Counted from the first letter of the stretch, positions 26,578 through 38,395 are shown. The stretch: 64,000 nucleotides of DNA from Burkholderiales bacterium (GCA_028872015.1 JAGWLO010000012.1:1-64000), one strand, 5' to 3'. Made by a program: numbers and translations. The notes: generated by a model from the letters alone, not told the origin.

Positions 26578-27074
26578 GGCCGCGACGACTTGAAGCCCGG
26601 CGGCCGGAAGCGTGCCACCCGCGCCGCGCCCGACTGGGCGTGGGTGCGCACGCCCTGGCGTCGCTTGTACCACTGCGGGGTGGCACCGCGCTTCAGGCGC
26701 CAGTTCTTCTTCGGGTGCCGGTAGCTGGGCGGGGGCGGCTCGTAGCCGCTCTCGCCGCCAGGGCCGCTGCCGCCGCCCAGCGACTCTTGCGCGCCGCGCC
26801 ACTCGTCGGCGATGGCGCTGCCGGCCTGCGCCACGCCGCTGCGCACGGTCTGCTCGACGTTGCGCGCGGCATCCTCGAACTCGGTCTTCATCTTCTTGAG
26901 CTCATCGAGCTCGATCGACCGGTTCACCTCGGCCTTGACCTCGGCCACGTAGCGCTGCGCCTTGCCGAACAGGTGGCCCATGGTGCGCGCCACCTTGGGC
27001 AGCTTCTCGGGCCCGATGACGATCAGCGCGACCGCGCCGATGAGCGCGATCTTGTCGAAGCCGAAGTCGAGCAC
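26574..27074 (-). CDS. tatB: Sec-independent protein translocase TatB
   Basis: A 166-residue protein with the Tat A/B fold: an N-terminal membrane helix ([19 protein letters not shown]), the [12 protein letters not shown] hinge and a long amphipathic helix, with Glu in the helix as in TatB. The C-terminal ~70 residues are a Gly/Pro/basic tail of no clear role. It lies 6 bp after tatA and overlaps tatC by 4 bp. Confidence 0.96.
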   Translation of the reverse strand: MLDFGFDKIALIGAVALIVIGPEKLPKVARTMGHLFGKAQRYVAEVKAEVNRSIELDELKKMKTEFEDAARNVEQTVRSGVAQAGSAIADEWRGAQESLGGGSGPGGESGYEPPPPSYRHPKKNWRLKRGATPQWYKRRQGVRTHAQSGAARVARFRPPGFKSSRP

Positions 27075-27080
27075 TGCGCG

Positions 27081-27317
27081 TCAGGACTTGGTCTTGGCTT
27101 CGACGTCGACCGTGTTGCTGTCGGCCGTGCGCTGCGCCGTGACCTGCTGCGCCGGCGCCGCGGCGGTGTCGGATTCGCTCGCGCCCTTGACGCCGTCCTT
27201 GAAGCCCTTGACGGCCTCGCCGAGGTCGGTGCCGATGTTCTTGAGCTTCTTGGTGCCGAAGATCAGCACCACGACGAGCAGAACAATCATCCAGTGCCAA
27301 ATGCTCAAACCACCCAT
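27081..27317 (-). CDS. tatA: Sec-independent protein translocase TatA
   Basis: A 78-residue pore-forming subunit. The start is [21 protein letters not shown], then the [20 protein letters not shown] block typical of TatA. A TAGGAGAT ribosome-binding site precedes the ATG. It is the first gene of tatABC, 58 bp after the HIT gene. Confidence 0.97.
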   Translation of the reverse strand: MGGLSIWHWMIVLLVVVLIFGTKKLKNIGTDLGEAVKGFKDGVKGASESDTAAAPAQQVTAQRTADSNTVDVEAKTKS

Positions 27318-27343
27318 GATGGATCTCCTACGGGGAACCCCAT

Positions 27344-27349
27344 ATTCTA
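27344..27349 (-). promoter_or_regulatory. -10-like element upstream of tatA
   Basis: On the minus strand this reads TAGAAT (5 of 6 to consensus), 27 bp before the tatA start codon, in the only sizeable gap of the his-HIT-tat train. No good -35 was found. It lies between short C and G runs (CCCC...GGGG), so it could also be the loop of a small hairpin. Confidence 0.33.
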
Positions 27350-27375
27350 GGGGAGGGACAAGGGCCCGACGACCG

Positions 27376-27723
27376 TCAGCCGCGGGCCCAGGGTCGGGGG
27401 CCGCCCATCACGTGCAGGTGCAGGTGGTAGACCTCCTGGCCGCCGTCGCGCCCGCAGTTGATGAGGGTTCGGAACCCGTTGTCGACGCCGAGTTCCCGCA
27501 TCAGCCGGGGTGCCAGGCCCAGCATGCGGCCCAGCAGCGCGTCGTGCTCGGGGCCGACGTCGGCCAGGGTGGCGATGTGGGCCTTGGGGATGACCAGCAC
27601 GTGCACCGGCGCCCAGGGCGCGATGTCGTGGAAGGCGAGCACCTGGTCGTCCTCGTAGGCCTTGCGGGCCGGGATCTGCCCGGCCACGATCTTGCAGAAG
27701 ATGCAGTTCGGATCGGCGCTCAC
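27376..27723 (-). CDS. HIT family (HinT-like) nucleotide-binding protein
   Basis: A 115-residue protein with [13 protein letters not shown] at the N-terminus and the histidine triad HLHLH at 100-104, followed by VMGG. Hint-type enzymes hydrolyse adenosine 5'-phosphoramidates and aminoacyl-AMP. It sits 7 bp after the small membrane protein gene and before tatA, the order found across Burkholderiales. Confidence 0.95.
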   Translation of the reverse strand: MSADPNCIFCKIVAGQIPARKAYEDDQVLAFHDIAPWAPVHVLVIPKAHIATLADVGPEHDALLGRMLGLAPRLMRELGVDNGFRTLINCGRDGGQEVYHLHLHVMGGPRPWARG

Positions 27724-27730
27724 GGCAACC

Positions 27731-28093
27731 TCAGGCGGGCATCGGCATGGGGCGGCGATCGCTGAAGGCGAGCCAGCCGCGGATGAATCGGTACAGGTAC
27801 CACAGGCTGATCAGGAACCAGGCCGCCACGCCCGGGAACCAGAACGCCAGCCACAGCGGCCCGCTCAGCAACAGCCACAGCAGCGTGAACCAGAAGCTGC
27901 GCGCCTGCCAGCGGAAGTGGCTGCGGTAGAAATCGTCGGGCAGGTCGGGCCGCTTGACGTAGTTGATGATCATGGCGATCACCGAGAAGATGCCGCCCGA
28001 GAACCAGGACAGCGTGTGCAGCCCGTAGAGCACATGGGTCAGCAGCCGCAGGTCGGACTGCGAGGGACTGGCCGGCATCACGACGTCGTTCAT
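27731..28093 (-). CDS. Small DUF4870-type membrane protein
   Basis: A 120-residue protein with three hydrophobic segments: a [23 protein letters not shown] region, [19 protein letters not shown], and [18 protein letters not shown]. The pattern of [14 protein letters not shown] and [10 protein letters not shown] fits the DUF4870/YidH-like families that follow hisE in this order. Function unknown. The start overlaps the hisE stop by 4 bp. Confidence 0.85.
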   Translation of the reverse strand: MNDVVMPASPSQSDLRLLTHVLYGLHTLSWFSGGIFSVIAMIINYVKRPDLPDDFYRSHFRWQARSFWFTLLWLLLSGPLWLAFWFPGVAAWFLISLWYLYRFIRGWLAFSDRRPMPMPA

Positions 28094-28461
28094 CCGCGTT
28101 CTCCTTCCCGTTGCTGCGCCTTGCGCAGCGCGAATTCTTCCAGGCCCGAGAGCCCCTCGCGGCGCCGCAGCTCGGCCAGCACCTGCTCGGGCGACAGGCC
28201 GAACTGCGCCAGCGCCACCAGGCAATGGAACCACAGATCGGCCACTTCGGCCACGATGCGATCGGGCGCGCCGTCCTTGGCCGCCATCACCACCTCGGTG
28301 GCTTCCTCGCCCACCTTCTTCAAGATGGCGTCGGTGCCCTTGGAAAACAAGCGCGCGACGTAGCTCTTGCCGGGGTCGCCGCCGGCAGCGGGCTTGCGCG
28401 ATTCGATCACGGCCGCCAGCCGCGCCAGGGTGTCGTCGCCGTTCATCGGGGCCGCGCTCAT
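28090..28461 (-). CDS. hisE: Phosphoribosyl-ATP pyrophosphatase HisE
   Basis: A 123-residue all-alpha NTP pyrophosphohydrolase for step 2 of histidine biosynthesis. Visible are [24 protein letters not shown] and the metal-binding [13 protein letters not shown] 28461 overlaps the hisI stop (ATGA), which decides this start over the internal ATG at 28446. hisE and hisI are separate genes, as is usual in betaproteobacteria, not fused as in E. coli. Confidence 0.96.
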   Translation of the reverse strand: MSAAPMNGDDTLARLAAVIESRKPAAGGDPGKSYVARLFSKGTDAILKKVGEEATEVVMAAKDGAPDRIVAEVADLWFHCLVALAQFGLSPEQVLAELRRREGLSGLEEFALRKAQQREGERG

Positions 28462-28847
28462 CGGTACAGGCTCGCGGGGTCTTCGAGCACCGGCTCGACC
28501 GCCTGCCAGGCGCCGTTGTCGTAGCGCTGGTAGAAGCAGCTGTGGCGGCCGGTGTGGCAGGCGATGGTGGGGTCGTGGCCATGCTGCGTCACCTTCAGCA
28601 GCACGACGTCGTTGTCGCAGTCCAGACGGATGTCGTGCACGGTCTGGGTGTGGCCGGACTGCTCGCCCTTGCGCCACAGCCGCCCGCGCGAGCGGCTCCA
28701 GTACACGGCCTGGCGCTGCTCGGCGGTGGCGGCCAGGGCCTCGCGGTTCATCCAGGCGAACATCAGCACGTCGCCGCTGCCCAGTTCCTGCGCGATCACC
28801 GGCACCAGGCCGTCGCGGTCCCACTTGACGCTGTCGAGCCAGTCCAT
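28458..28847 (-). CDS. hisI: Phosphoribosyl-AMP cyclohydrolase HisI
   Basis: A 129-residue enzyme for step 3 of histidine biosynthesis. It has the signatures [29 protein letters not shown] and the zinc-binding [10 protein letters not shown]. hisF, hisA and hisH, which normally precede it, are not here; the gene upstream is a Nudix hydrolase ending 9 bp away. hisG lies 35 kb away on the other strand at the right edge. Confidence 0.96.
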   Translation of the reverse strand: MDWLDSVKWDRDGLVPVIAQELGSGDVLMFAWMNREALAATAEQRQAVYWSRSRGRLWRKGEQSGHTQTVHDIRLDCDNDVVLLKVTQHGHDPTIACHTGRHSCFYQRYDNGAWQAVEPVLEDPASLYR

Positions 28848-28856
28848 GGCGCGAGT

Positions 28857-29276
28857 CTAGTGGGTCGCCCCCGCAAAGCCGCGCTCGGCCGCCAGCCAGC
28901 CCAGCACCGGCACCGTGCCGGGCAGCACCGGCGCCACCTGCACCGGCAGCGTCTGCCAGGCCATCTGCTGGCCTTCGCGCATCTCGAGGCTGCCCTCCCA
29001 CGCGAAGACCTTGCAGAAGTGCAGCCGCACGCGGGCATGCGGGTAGTCCATCAGCGTCACCTTCCAGGGCTGCACGGCGCCCAGGGCGATGCCCAGCTCT
29101 TCGTGCAGCTCGCGCCGCAGGGCCTGCTCGATGCTCTCGCCCGGCTCGACCTTGCCGCCCGGGAACTCCCAGTGGCCGGCGTAGACCTTCCCCCCGGGGC
29201 GCGAGGTGAGCAGGAAGCGCTGCCCGGCGTCGATGAGGATCCCCACCGCCACATCGACCGGCACGCGCTCAGTCAC
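28857..29276 (-). CDS. Nudix hydrolase (MutT-like)
   Basis: A 139-residue protein with a full Nudix box starting at residue 40 ([12 protein letters not shown], then [10 protein letters not shown]). Its length and the VAVGILID...[18 protein letters not shown] region fit MutT (8-oxo-dGTP pyrophosphatase). It overlaps the end of the DUF815 ATPase gene by 8 bp, so the two are co-translated. Confidence 0.92.
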   Translation of the reverse strand: MTERVPVDVAVGILIDAGQRFLLTSRPGGKVYAGHWEFPGGKVEPGESIEQALRRELHEELGIALGAVQPWKVTLMDYPHARVRLHFCKVFAWEGSLEMREGQQMAWQTLPVQVAPVLPGTVPVLGWLAAERGFAGATH

Positions 29277-30153
29277 CGGCGTGCCGTCCGGCGTAGTCGC
29301 GCGCGAACTGCTGCGCCACCCGGCCCGAGCGCGAGCCGCGCTCGAGCGCCCACACCAGCGATTCCTGCCGCGCCGCGGCGATCGCGGCCTCGGCCACGCC
29401 GAACGAGCGCAGCCATTGCGCCACGATGGCCAGGTACTCGCCCTGCGTGAACGGGTAGAAGCTGATCCACAGGCCGAAGCGCTCGGACAGCGAGATCTTC
29501 TCTTCCACGCCCTCGCCCGGGTGCACCTCGCCGTCCTCGGTGTGCTGGTAGCTCAGGTTCTCGTGCATGTACTCGGGCAGCAGGTGGCGGCGGTTGCTGG
29601 TGGCGTAGATGAGCAGGTTGTGGCCGGCCTGCGCCACGCTGCCGTCGAGCACGCTCTTCAGCGCCTTGTAGCCGGGCTCGCCCTCGTCGAAGCTGAGGTC
29701 GTCGCAGAAGACGATGAAGCGCTCGGGTCGCGGTGCCACCAGGTCGATCAGGTCGGCCAGGTCGACCAGGTCGGCCTTGTCGACCTCGATCAGGCGCAGC
29801 CCGCGCGGCGCGAACTCGTTCAGCACCGCCTTGACCAGGCTGCTCTTGCCGGTGCCGCGGGCCCCCGTCAGCAGCACGTTGTTGGCGCCGTGGCCGGCCA
29901 CGAACTGCGCGGTGTTGCGCAGCAGGCGCTCTTTCTGCGGCTCGATCTCTTGCAGGTCGGCCAGGCGGATGGTGGCCACCTGGCGCACGGGCTCGAGCAC
30001 GCCGGCCCATAGGCCCAGGTTCGCCCGGCGGCGGTAGCGGAAGGCGATGGAGGCGCCCCAGTCGGGCGCCGTGGGGGCGTGCGGCAGCACCTGCTCCAGC
30101 CGGGCCAGCAGGGCCTCGGCACGCAGGAGCAGGGCTTCGAAGGCGGCGTTCAT
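29269..30153 (-). CDS. DUF815 AAA+ ATPase
   Basis: A 294-residue ATPase with Walker A GARGTGKSS at 97-105, Walker B-like FIVFCDDLSFDEGE and a LLIYATSNRRHL sensor block. The length and these blocks match the DUF815 family, often found next to mutT in Burkholderiales and without a known substrate. Start ATG 30153; the stop overlaps the Nudix gene. Confidence 0.92.
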   Translation of the reverse strand: MNAAFEALLLRAEALLARLEQVLPHAPTAPDWGASIAFRYRRRANLGLWAGVLEPVRQVATIRLADLQEIEPQKERLLRNTAQFVAGHGANNVLLTGARGTGKSSLVKAVLNEFAPRGLRLIEVDKADLVDLADLIDLVAPRPERFIVFCDDLSFDEGEPGYKALKSVLDGSVAQAGHNLLIYATSNRRHLLPEYMHENLSYQHTEDGEVHPGEGVEEKISLSERFGLWISFYPFTQGEYLAIVAQWLRSFGVAEAAIAAARQESLVWALERGSRSGRVAQQFARDYAGRHAGD

Positions 30154-30163
30154 GGCATCGAGT

Positions 30164-30826
30164 TTAGAGGGCGCGCACCGCGTCGCCGGCGATGGCGTAC
30201 ACGCGGTCGGCCGGGCCGCGCGCCAGCACCTGCATGCCCGTGAAGGCGCCGAAGGCGGGCAGCACGCCCACCGCCGGGCCGAAGTGGAAGCAGGGCAGTC
30301 GCAACCGGTCCCTGGCGCGCCCGGGCCCGCCACCGCCCCCGACCACCACCGCCGGGTGCAGGTGCCCGGCCAGCACGTAGGCGCCGGGTCGCGGCTCGGG
30401 GTGGTGAGCCAGGGCCAGGCCGCCCAGCGGCAGCGCGTCATCCACGCAGCGCACGCCCCAGGCCGGCGGGGGGTCGCCGGCGTGGCGGTCGTGGTTGCCG
30501 CGCACCAGCGTCAGCTCCAGCGCCGCGTGCGCGAGGCGCCAACGCGCCACCGTGTCCAGCGTGGCCGCGGCGCGGCCGCGCGCCGAGTGCAGCAGGTCGC
30601 CCAGGAAGACGATGCCGCGCGCGCCGGTGGCGGCCAGTGCGGCATCGAGCCGGGCCAGCGTCTCGCCGGTCGTGCCCTCGGGCACCGGCACCCCCAGGCG
30701 CCGGAAGGACGCCGCCTTGCCGACATGGGCATCGGCCACCAGCAGCCAGCCGGTCTCGGGCAGGAAGGCGGCACGCTCCGGCAGCAGCCGCAGCCGCATG
30801 CCGCCGACCAGGATCTCGGCCGTCAC
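30164..30826 (-). CDS. pdeM: Metallophosphoesterase, PdeM-like (ligase-associated)
   Basis: A 220-residue calcineurin-type phosphoesterase with the metal-binding motifs DAHVGK, GDLLHS, GNHD and GHLHP in order. The short size and the LLVADAHVGKAASFRRLG start are typical of the family named PdeM, which in many genomes lies next to a DNA ligase, exonuclease and helicase. Those partners are not in this neighbourhood; the flanking genes are a POT transporter and DUF815, so the DNA-repair link is only by family. Confidence 0.85.
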   Translation of the reverse strand: MTAEILVGGMRLRLLPERAAFLPETGWLLVADAHVGKAASFRRLGVPVPEGTTGETLARLDAALAATGARGIVFLGDLLHSARGRAAATLDTVARWRLAHAALELTLVRGNHDRHAGDPPPAWGVRCVDDALPLGGLALAHHPEPRPGAYVLAGHLHPAVVVGGGGGPGRARDRLRLPCFHFGPAVGVLPAFGAFTGMQVLARGPADRVYAIAGDAVRAL

Positions 30827-30863
30827 CGGGGCGCGTGCGGGGGAGCCCGATTCATGCCGCGTG

Positions 30864-32384
30864 TCATGCCGCCAGCGCCGCCGCCGGCCGGTCGTGCCCT
30901 TGCACGATCCGCTGCAGCGGCCGCCCCATGGCGTACAGCACCGCGCCCGCGGCCACGCCGATGGCGGTGAGCATCGCGAAGAACGCCGGGTGCGACATCG
31001 TGCCGTAGAAGCTGCCCAGGTAGCCGCTCATGTAGCCGCCGATGAAGTTGGCCAGGAACCACAGGCCCATCATCATCGAGACGATGCGCGCCGGCGCCAC
31101 CTTGGTCACGAACGACAGGCCGATGGGCGAGAGGTAGAGCTCGCCAAGGGTGAAGACGGCGGTGGACGCGAGCAGCCACAGGATGCTGCGCTTGTCGCCG
31201 GGTGCCAGGCCGGTGGCCGCGACGATCATCACCACGAAGCCCAGCCCCAGCAGCACGCAGCCCAGTGCCATCTTGGTCAGGCTGCTGGGCTCGCGCCCGC
31301 GCCGCGCCTGGCGCGCCCACACCGCGTTCAGCAGCGGCACGAACAGCGCGATCATGAAAGGGTTGAAGGCCTGGTACCAGGTCGAGGGCAGGGTGAAGCC
31401 GAAGACGCTCGGCCAGACCGTGCTCTGGTCGGCCCAGAGCTGCATCGTGTTGCCCTGCTGCTCGTAGACGGCCCAGAACGCGGCCGAGATGAGGCAGGCC
31501 ACCGCCAGCGCCACCACGCGCGGGCGTTCGTCGGCCGGCAGCCGCAGCATCCACGCCAGGCCCGCGCCCACCACCGCCAGCGCCAGCCCGAGCGACAGCG
31601 CCTGCGGCAGCGTCAGCAGCGCCAGCAGCGCCAGCACCACCAGCGGCATGCCCGCCAGGTAGGCCAGCACGCCCAGGCCCGGTGCCGTGCGCGAGGCCGT
31701 GGGCGGCGGCTCCACCGGCAGCCGGTGCTGGTTGAGGACGTAGAACAGCAGGCCCAGCAGCATGCCCACGCCGGCGGCGCCGAAGCCGTAGTCCCAGCCC
31801 AGCGTCTGGCCCAGCGTGCCGCAGATCAGCGGCGCAATGAAGGCGCCCAGGTTGATGCCGACGTAGAAGATCGAGAACGCCCGGTCGCGCCGCGGGTCGC
31901 CCGGGGCGTACAGGCCCCCGACCTGCGTCGACACATTGGGCTTGAAGCAGCCGTTGCCCAGGATCAGCACCAGCAGCGCGACGAAGAACAGGTGCTCCGA
32001 GGCCATCAGGAAGTGCCCGATCGCCATCAGCACGCCGCCCAGCACCACCGCCTTGCGGCGCCCGATCAGGCGGTCGGCGAGCAGGCCGCCGAACAGCGGC
32101 GAGAGGTACACGAAGCCGGTGTACAGGCCGTACACCTGCGACGACAGCGCCTGCGTGGACAGCGGGCCGAAGGCGGTCTGCAGCGCCTGCGACAGCGCGT
32201 CGTAGCCCCAGACGCCGGCCGCGTGGTCGGCCCGCACGAACAGGTGCTGGATCATGTACAGCACCAGCAGCGAGCGCATGCCGTAGTAGCTCATGCGCTC
32301 CCACATCTCGGCCACGAACAGCACGACCAGGCCGCGCGGGTGGCCGAGCCAGGTGGGCTCGGCGGTGGAGGTCGGGTTCGGCAT
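30864..32384 (-). CDS. POT family proton-dependent peptide transporter
   Basis: A 506-residue major-facilitator protein of the PTR2/POT family that imports di- and tripeptides. Family marks include ERMSYYGMRSLLVLYM in helix 1, LSPLFGGLLADRLIGRRKAV, FSIFYVGINLGAFIAP and AFWAVYEQQGNT. ATG 32384. It heads the long minus-strand train and ends 37 bp before the PdeM-like gene. A second peptide uptake system (ABC) is encoded at 43639-56398. Confidence 0.93.
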   Translation of the reverse strand: MPNPTSTAEPTWLGHPRGLVVLFVAEMWERMSYYGMRSLLVLYMIQHLFVRADHAAGVWGYDALSQALQTAFGPLSTQALSSQVYGLYTGFVYLSPLFGGLLADRLIGRRKAVVLGGVLMAIGHFLMASEHLFFVALLVLILGNGCFKPNVSTQVGGLYAPGDPRRDRAFSIFYVGINLGAFIAPLICGTLGQTLGWDYGFGAAGVGMLLGLLFYVLNQHRLPVEPPPTASRTAPGLGVLAYLAGMPLVVLALLALLTLPQALSLGLALAVVGAGLAWMLRLPADERPRVVALAVACLISAAFWAVYEQQGNTMQLWADQSTVWPSVFGFTLPSTWYQAFNPFMIALFVPLLNAVWARQARRGREPSSLTKMALGCVLLGLGFVVMIVAATGLAPGDKRSILWLLASTAVFTLGELYLSPIGLSFVTKVAPARIVSMMMGLWFLANFIGGYMSGYLGSFYGTMSHPAFFAMLTAIGVAAGAVLYAMGRPLQRIVQGHDRPAAALAA

Positions 32385-32423
32385 GGGGCGGGCGGGTCCG
32401 GAGCGTCAAAACCCGAAACGGTA

Positions 32424-33395
32424 TCAGGCCGCGCCGGAGGCCCCGGCCGCGCCCGCCACCGCGGCGGCCGGGCCCAGCAGCGGCGCGTCGTGCGCCTGCA
32501 GGAAGCCCTGCCCCTGCTCGATCAGGAAGTAGCGGAAGGCCTCGGCCGCCGGCGAGAGCACGCGCGATCCCAGGTGCACCACGTTCCACATCCGCATCAC
32601 CGGCGTGCCGGCCACGTCGAGCACCTGCAGCAGCCCGGTCTTGAGTTCCAGCCCCACCGTGTGCAGCGAGAGGAAGCTCAGGCCCAGCCCGGCCATCACG
32701 GCCTGCTTGATGGTCTCGTTGCTGCTCATCTCCATGGCGATGCGCGGCTCGAAGCGGTGCTCGGCGAAGAACCCGGCCATCGCGTTGCGCGTGCCCGAGC
32801 CGTGCTCGCGCGCGATGAATTCATACGGCCCCAGCGCCGTCACCGGCGCCTGCGCATGGCGCAGCAGCGGGTGCCCGGGCGGCGCGATGAAGACCAGCGG
32901 ATGGCGTGCGAAGGCCTCGGCCCGCGCGGCCAGCTCGCGCGGCGGCCGGCCCATGATCGACAGGTCGGCCTCGCCGGCCTGCATCAGCGCCACCAGCTGC
33001 TCGCGGTTGCCCACCACGCGCAGCCGCAGGTCCACGCCGGGGTGGTCCTGGTGAAAGCGCGCCAGCAGATGCGGCACGAAGTACTTGGCCGTGCTGACCA
33101 TGCCGATGGTGAGCAGCCCGCGCTCCACGCGCTTGAAGCGCGCCATCGCATCGTCGGCCTCCTTCAGGGCCGCCAGCAGGCGCCGGGCGTGGACCAGGAA
33201 GTACTCGCCCGCGGTGGACAGGACCACGGCGCGGCCCTGGCGGTCGAACAGCGGCAGGCCGACCTGGGCCTCGAGCTCCTTGACCTGCATCGACACCGCC
33301 GGTGGCGTGAGATGCAGCGCCTCGGCCGCGCGCGCCATGCTGCCCTGCTGGGCGACTTCGGTGAATACCCGGAGTTGGCGGAACGTGATGTTCAT
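32424..33395 (-). CDS. cbbR: LysR-type regulator CbbR
   Basis: A 323-residue LysR-type protein. The N-terminal helix-turn-helix is FTEVAQQGSMARAAEALHLTPPAVSMQVKELE (shown in part: residues ~11-42), followed by a substrate-binding domain. Its position divergent from cbbL, 112 bp away, and similarity to known CbbR (start MNITFRQLRVF) identify it as the activator of the Calvin cycle operon, likely sensing metabolites such as phosphoenolpyruvate or RuBP. Confidence 0.94.
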   Translation of the reverse strand: MNITFRQLRVFTEVAQQGSMARAAEALHLTPPAVSMQVKELEAQVGLPLFDRQGRAVVLSTAGEYFLVHARRLLAALKEADDAMARFKRVERGLLTIGMVSTAKYFVPHLLARFHQDHPGVDLRLRVVGNREQLVALMQAGEADLSIMGRPPRELAARAEAFARHPLVFIAPPGHPLLRHAQAPVTALGPYEFIAREHGSGTRNAMAGFFAEHRFEPRIAMEMSSNETIKQAVMAGLGLSFLSLHTVGLELKTGLLQVLDVAGTPVMRMWNVVHLGSRVLSPAAEAFRYFLIEQGQGFLQAHDAPLLGPAAAVAGAAGASGAA

Positions 33396-34995
<1,600 letters not shown>

Positions 34996-35032
34996 GCCTG
35001 CGCCCGAGTCCCCGCCCGAAGGAGCCCCCACC

Positions 35033-35467
35033 ATGATGACCAACCACGGCAACCGCCTGACGCAAGGGCAGTTCTCCTACCTGCCCGACCTGACCGACGC
35101 CCAGATCGGCCGCCAGATCGAGTACGCGCTGAAGCACCAGTACGCCGTCGGCATCGAGTACACCGACGACCCGCACCCGCGCAACACCTACTGGGAGATG
35201 TTCGGCAACCCGATGTTCGACCTCAAGGACCCCGCGGGCATCCTGATGGAGATCAACCACTGCCGCAAGACCTTTCCCCGCCACTACATCCGCGTCACCG
35301 CCTTCGATTCGACCCGCGGCGTGGAGACGCCGCGCATGTCCTTCATCGTCAACCGGCCGTCCAAGGAGCCGGGCTTCGGCCTCGCGCGAGAGGAAGGGGC
35401 AGGGCGCCAGGTGCATTACCGCATCTCGTCCTACGCCACCGACAAGCCCGAAGGCGAGCGGTACTAG
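35033..35467 (+). CDS. cbbS: RuBisCO small subunit, red-type
   Basis: A 144-residue small subunit. It begins [22 protein letters not shown] and has [16 protein letters not shown]. The C-terminal extension ([18 protein letters not shown]) is the long tail characteristic of red-type small subunits. GAAGGAG lies upstream of the ATG. It follows cbbL by 37 bp. Confidence 0.97.
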   Translation: MMTNHGNRLTQGQFSYLPDLTDAQIGRQIEYALKHQYAVGIEYTDDPHPRNTYWEMFGNPMFDLKDPAGILMEINHCRKTFPRHYIRVTAFDSTRGVETPRMSFIVNRPSKEPGFGLAREEGAGRQVHYRISSYATDKPEGERY

Positions 35468-35481
35468 GGCCGGGCCGACCG

Positions 35482-36390
35482 ATGAGCGCCGTGCAAGCCG
35501 TTCCCGACACCGCCCCCGCCCGCACCGTGGGCGAGGTGCTGGCCCAGAGCCAGGTGGCCGAGGTCATGGACGAGCTCGACCGCGATCTCATCGGCCTGCT
35601 GCCGGTGAAGCAGCGCATCCGCGACATCGCGGCACTGCTGGTGATCGACAAGCTGCGCGCCAACCTGGGCCTGCAGGCGAACAACCCCAGCCTGCACATG
35701 AGCTTCACCGGCAACCCCGGCACCGGCAAGACCACGGTGGCCATGCGCATGGCGCAGATCCTGCACCGCCTGGGCTATTCGAGAAGGGGTCATCTCGTGG
35801 CCGTGACGCGCGACGACCTGGTGGGCCAGTACATCGGCCACACCGCGCCCAAGACCAAGGAGGTGCTGAAGAAGGCGATGGGCGGCGTGCTGTTCATCGA
35901 CGAGGCCTACTACCTCTACCGGCCCGAGAACGAGCGCGACTACGGGCAGGAGGCGATCGAGATCCTGCTGCAGGTGATGGAGAACCAGCGCGACGACCTG
36001 GTGGTGATCCTGGCCGGCTACAAGGGCCGCATGGACACCTTCTTCCGGAGCAACCCGGGCATGAGCAGCCGCATCGCGCACCACATCGACTTCCCCGATT
36101 ACGCGCAGGGCGAGTTGCTGCAGATCGGCGACCGCATGCTCGGCAGCATGAACTACCGCTTCGGCGAAGGCAGCCGCGAGGCCTTCGAGCAGTACCTGGC
36201 GCGGCGCCTGGCGCAGCCGCATTTCGCGAACGCGCGCAGCGTGCGCAACGCGCTCGACCGCGCGCGCCTGCGCCAGGCCAGCCGCCTGTTCGCCGAGCGC
36301 GAGCGCGTGCTCACCGAAGCCGACCTGGTCACCATCGCGCCGGCCGACATCCTGGCCAGCCGCGTGTTCCAGGCCGCGCCGGCCGCCTGA
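35482..36390 (+). CDS. cbbX: Red-type RuBisCO activase CbbX
   Basis: A 302-residue AAA+ ATPase that removes inhibitory sugar phosphates from RuBisCO, stimulated by RuBP. Walker A GNPGTGKT spans 77-84, Walker B VLFIDEA 135-141; the pore loop region has [14 protein letters not shown]. It lies 14 bp after cbbS, the standard order for red-type operons. Confidence 0.97.
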   Translation: MSAVQAVPDTAPARTVGEVLAQSQVAEVMDELDRDLIGLLPVKQRIRDIAALLVIDKLRANLGLQANNPSLHMSFTGNPGTGKTTVAMRMAQILHRLGYSRRGHLVAVTRDDLVGQYIGHTAPKTKEVLKKAMGGVLFIDEAYYLYRPENERDYGQEAIEILLQVMENQRDDLVVILAGYKGRMDTFFRSNPGMSSRIAHHIDFPDYAQGELLQIGDRMLGSMNYRFGEGSREAFEQYLARRLAQPHFANARSVRNALDRARLRQASRLFAERERVLTEADLVTIAPADILASRVFQAAPAA

Positions 36391-36412
36391 CCCGCATCCT
36401 CGCGAGGCCGCC

Positions 36413-37507
36413 ATGCCCCTGTCCAACCGCCGCACGCTGACGCAGTACCTGATCGAGCAGCGCCGCCGCTTCCCCGGCGCCAGCGGCGAGCTCAACGCCC
36501 TGATCCTCGACGTGTCGATCGCCTGCAAGGCCATCGCGCGCTCGGTCGGCTTCGGCGCCCTGGGCGACCCGAGCACGCGCGAGATCCTGGGCGCGGCCGG
36601 CACGGTCAACGTGCAGGGCGAGGTGCAGCAGCCGCTGGACGTGATCAGCAACGAGATCTTCATCCGCACCACCGAATGGAGCGGCAACCTCGCCGGCCTG
36701 GCCTCGGAAGAGATGGCCAGCGCGCGCCAGATCCCGCCCAGCTACCCCCGCGGCAAGTACCTGCTGGTGTTCGATCCCCTGGACGGCAGCAGCAACATCG
36801 ACGTCAACGTCAGCGTCGGCAGCATCTTCTCGATCCTGCGCCTGCCCGGCCATGACGAGGCGCCGGGCCGCGACGTCACCGAGGCCGACTTCCTGCAGCC
36901 TGGCAGCGAACAGGTCGCCGCCGGCTACGCGATCTACGGCCCGACGACGATGCTGGTGCTGACCGTGGGCGACGGCGTGGCCGGCTTCACGCTCGACCCC
37001 AACCTGGGCGAGTTCAAGCTCACCCACCCGAGCGTCCGGGTGCCCGAAGACACGCACGAGTTCGCGATCAACAGCAGCAACAGCCGCTTCTGGGAGCCGC
37101 CGGTCAAGCGCTACGTCGACGAGTGCCTGGCCGGCAAGACCGGGCCGCGCGGCAAGGACTTCAACATGCGCTGGATCGCCAGCCTGGTGGCCGAGGCGCA
37201 CCGCATCCTGATGCGCGGCGGCGTCTTCCTGTACCCGCGCGACACCAAGGACCCGGGCAAGCCCGGCCGGCTGCGCCTGCTGTACGAGGCGAATCCGGTG
37301 GGCTTGCTGATGGAGCAGGCCGGCGGCCGCGCCAGCACCGGGCGCCAGCCGGTGCTGGGCGTCAAGCCGGGCGCGCTCCACCAGCGCATCGGCCTCGTCT
37401 TCGGCAGCAGGAACGAAGTCGAACGCATCGAGCGCTACCACCGCGACCCAGCCACGCGCGAGGCCGCCAATCCGCTGTTCGCCGAGCGCAGCCTCTTCCG
37501 GGACTGA
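36413..37507 (+). CDS. cbbF: Class I fructose-1,6-bisphosphatase (CbbF)
   Basis: A 364-residue sugar bisphosphatase, acting on fructose-1,6- and probably sedoheptulose-1,7-bisphosphate in the Calvin cycle. The metal/phosphate-binding [10 protein letters not shown] spans 121-130, with GKYLLVF before it and the YDEC-like [10 protein letters not shown] and [16 protein letters not shown] blocks near the end. It lies 22 bp after cbbX and 3 bp before cbbP. A separate housekeeping fbp may exist elsewhere. Confidence 0.95.
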   Translation: MPLSNRRTLTQYLIEQRRRFPGASGELNALILDVSIACKAIARSVGFGALGDPSTREILGAAGTVNVQGEVQQPLDVISNEIFIRTTEWSGNLAGLASEEMASARQIPPSYPRGKYLLVFDPLDGSSNIDVNVSVGSIFSILRLPGHDEAPGRDVTEADFLQPGSEQVAAGYAIYGPTTMLVLTVGDGVAGFTLDPNLGEFKLTHPSVRVPEDTHEFAINSSNSRFWEPPVKRYVDECLAGKTGPRGKDFNMRWIASLVAEAHRILMRGGVFLYPRDTKDPGKPGRLRLLYEANPVGLLMEQAGGRASTGRQPVLGVKPGALHQRIGLVFGSRNEVERIERYHRDPATREAANPLFAERSLFRD

Positions 37508-37510
37508 GCC

Positions 37511-38395
37511 ATGTCGGAACGCCACCCCATCATCGCGATCACCGGCTCGTCAGGCGCCGGCACCAGCTCGGTCACGCGCACCTTCGAGGACATCTTCCGG
37601 CGCGAGAACGTGCGCGCCGTGGTGATCGAAGGCGACAGCTTCCACCGCTACGACCGCGCCGAGATGCGCGTGCGCCAGGTCGAGGCCGAGCAGGCGGGCA
37701 ACAAGAACTTCAGCCATTTCGGGCCCGAGAACAACCTGTTCCCCGAACTCGAGCAGCTGTTCCGCAGCTATGCCGAGAGCGGCACCGGCCGGCGCCGCAA
37801 GTACCTGCACGACGCCGCCGAGGCGCGGCCCCACGGCCAGCCGCCCGGCACCTTCACGGCCTGGGAGGACGTGTCGGCGGACACCGACCTGCTGTTCTAC
37901 GAGGGCCTGCACGGCGCCGTCGTCACCGACGCGGTGGACGTGGCGCGCTACCCCGACCTGCTGATCGGCGTGGTGCCGGTGATCAACCTCGAGTGGATCC
38001 AGAAGCTGTGGCGCGACAAGCATGTGCGGGGCTACTCGGCCGAGGCCGTCACCGACACCATCCTGCGCCGCATGCCCGACTACGTGCACTACATCTGCCC
38101 GCAGTTCGCGCACACCCACGTCAACTTCCAGCGCGTGCCCTGCGTGGACACCAGCAACCCCTTCATCGCGCGCGACATCCCGGCGCCCGACGAGAGCATG
38201 GTGGTGATCCGCTTCGCCAAGCCCAAGGGCATCGACTTCCCGTACCTGCTGCAGATGATCGACGGCAGCTTCATGTCGCGCGCCAACACCGTGGTCGTGC
38301 CGGGCGGCAAGATGGAACTGGCGATGCAGCTCATCTTCACGCCCTTCATCTGGCGGATGATGGAGCGGCGCCAGCGCGCGCTCGGGGCGCTGTGA
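37511..38395 (+). CDS. cbbP: Phosphoribulokinase CbbP
   Basis: A 294-residue class I (bacterial) phosphoribulokinase, which makes ribulose-1,5-bisphosphate from ribulose-5-phosphate and ATP. The P-loop reads GSSGAGTSS at 12-20, the GxGT form usual for this enzyme. VIEGDSFHRYDR and LLFYEGLHG blocks are present. The last bases overlap the GTG start of cbbY (GTGA), so the two are coupled. Confidence 0.96.
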   Translation: MSERHPIIAITGSSGAGTSSVTRTFEDIFRRENVRAVVIEGDSFHRYDRAEMRVRQVEAEQAGNKNFSHFGPENNLFPELEQLFRSYAESGTGRRRKYLHDAAEARPHGQPPGTFTAWEDVSADTDLLFYEGLHGAVVTDAVDVARYPDLLIGVVPVINLEWIQKLWRDKHVRGYSAEAVTDTILRRMPDYVHYICPQFAHTHVNFQRVPCVDTSNPFIARDIPAPDESMVVIRFAKPKGIDFPYLLQMIDGSFMSRANTVVVPGGKMELAMQLIFTPFIWRMMERRQRALGAL